From: Thioalkalivibrio sp. ALJ3
GTDB taxonomy: Bacteria > Pseudomonadota > Gammaproteobacteria > Ectothiorhodospirales > Ectothiorhodospiraceae
Length of the DNA: 64,000 nt
Direction of reading: 5' to 3'
NCBI RefSeq assembly: GCF_000377205.1
Contig: NZ_KB897908.1
Span: 62,001-126,000 of the forward strand
Shown here: positions 63,527 through 64,000 of the stretch, in pieces
How the letters are laid out: each line of letters opens with the position of its first letter
Numbering within the stretch: position 1 is the first letter of the stretch
Translations under genes and position numbers: made by a program
Notes under the pieces: generated by a model
Database searches by the model: none
What the model saw: only the letters and a program-made list of their open reading frames with translations
What the model was told of the DNA's origin: nothing

Positions 63527-64000
63527 ATGCCTTCAAAGCCGCTCCTGGTGGAGTTCATCGGCCTGCCGGGAGCGGGCAAGTCCACGATTTGCCGCGCACT
63601 GGCCGAGCAGGCGGGTTCTGGATCGGATGTGCATGTGCCTTCGATCCAGCGAAGCTTGCTGGATCGAATGCTGCGCCGGTCCCGAATGGACTATATCGCT
63701 TCCATGGGGCACTTGAAGACGACCTTCCGAAGGCATCCGTATGTAGCCAATGGAACATTGCGAATGTACCTGGACGGCCTTCGACAGACCGAGCGGGATC
63801 GGCGTATCCAGCGTATGCGGCGCAACGCACTGGTGAGGGATTTGGTCCGGCATCTGACACTGCAAAGTCGGTCGGCCGGGGGTGTTTACGTAATGGATGA
63901 AGGCGTTGCCCAAAGGGGCGTGAGTGCGCTGCTTTCCGGTGTTTCGGGCAGGGTGATCATGCATCACTACGCCAACATGCCCCTCGCAGATGTTTACGTG
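63527..64000 (+). CDS. P-loop NTPase, truncated by the window edge
   Basis: At least 158 residues are encoded and the frame is open at the last base. It starts MPSKPLLVEFIGLPGAGKST, with a Walker A motif at residues about 12-19; a GTG at 63521 is an alternative start. The body is Arg-rich with helices such as RDRRIQRMRRNALVRDLVRHL, and GGVYVMDEGVAQRGV could contain a Walker B-like aspartate. It looks like a small kinase-type P-loop protein sometimes found in polysaccharide loci; its substrate is unknown. It lies 37 bases behind the ABC transporter. Confidence 0.75.
   Translation, partial: MPSKPLLVEFIGLPGAGKSTICRALAEQAGSGSDVHVPSIQRSLLDRMLRRSRMDYIASMGHLKTTFRRHPYVANGTLRMYLDGLRQTERDRRIQRMRRNALVRDLVRHLTLQSRSAGGVYVMDEGVAQRGVSALLSGVSGRVIMHHYANMPLADVYV

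Overview
The window looks like the chromosome of a high-GC gammaproteobacterium. The order recA-recX-alaS-lysC-csrA-tRNA-Ser and the blocks yceF/yceD-rpmF-plsX-fabH and smc-zipA-ligA are typical of that class. The overall gene set would fit a halo-alkaliphilic or sulfur-oxidising Chromatiales-type organism such as Thioalkalivibrio, but this lineage guess is an inference from gene content, not from a database match.

Layout. 0-6.2 kb: DNA repair and translation core (recA, recX, alaS, lysC, csrA, tRNA-Ser). 6.2-7.3 kb: an accessory pocket with a 183-bp tandem repeat built on the tRNA-Ser 3' end, a promoter with a long structured leader, and a 56-residue Tat-signal peptide. 7.3-15.8 kb: arsR, maf/yceF, a two-subunit biotin carboxylase/carboxyltransferase pair on the minus strand, then the lipid/ribosome operon yceD-rpmF-plsX-fabH, a CYTH phosphatase and a family 5-like uracil-DNA glycosylase. 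15.9-21.6 kb: uvrC, a MITE, pgsA, tRNA-Gly, tRNA-Cys, and a glycerate permease/kinase pair. 21.6-30.2 kb is a signalling block: a periplasmic-sensor GGDEF/EAL protein, an HDOD histidine kinase with a response regulator-PAS-GGDEF-EAL protein split by a one-base frameshift, and a MinD/FlhG-like ATPase. 30.2-43.3 kb: small housekeeping genes, two further MITE-derived sequences, DUF1631, a Cache-HAMP-SpoIIE phosphatase coupled to an NMT1-type binding protein, and, divergently, a binding protein fused to a TRIC-type channel. CysZ, a DUF3185 protein, an FGGY kinase and QueF follow. 43.4-50.3 kb: smc-zipA-ligA.

50.6-64 kb is an exopolysaccharide/glycan region: a CapD/PglF-like dehydratase, an EPS-type MarR regulator, UDP-glucose dehydrogenase, a Wzz-like protein, bifunctional Sat-CysC, a PglK-like ABC flippase, and a truncated P-loop protein at the window edge. 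It is crowded with REP palindromes, three PIN-type toxin-antitoxin pairs and a REP-associated tyrosine transposase, so it behaves as the plastic part of the window.

Most notable observations: (i) a predicted ligand-binding-domain/ion-channel fusion (38.1-40.3 kb) reminiscent in architecture of ionotropic receptors; (ii) a REP family with two stem variants that preserve pairing, next to its likely RAYT mobiliser; (iii) a MITE family whose three copies all sit at gene stop codons in CTAG; (iv) a relic duplicate of the sat 5' end; (v) triplication of the tRNA-Ser 3' end; (vi) a frameshifted response regulator/diguanylate cyclase gene.
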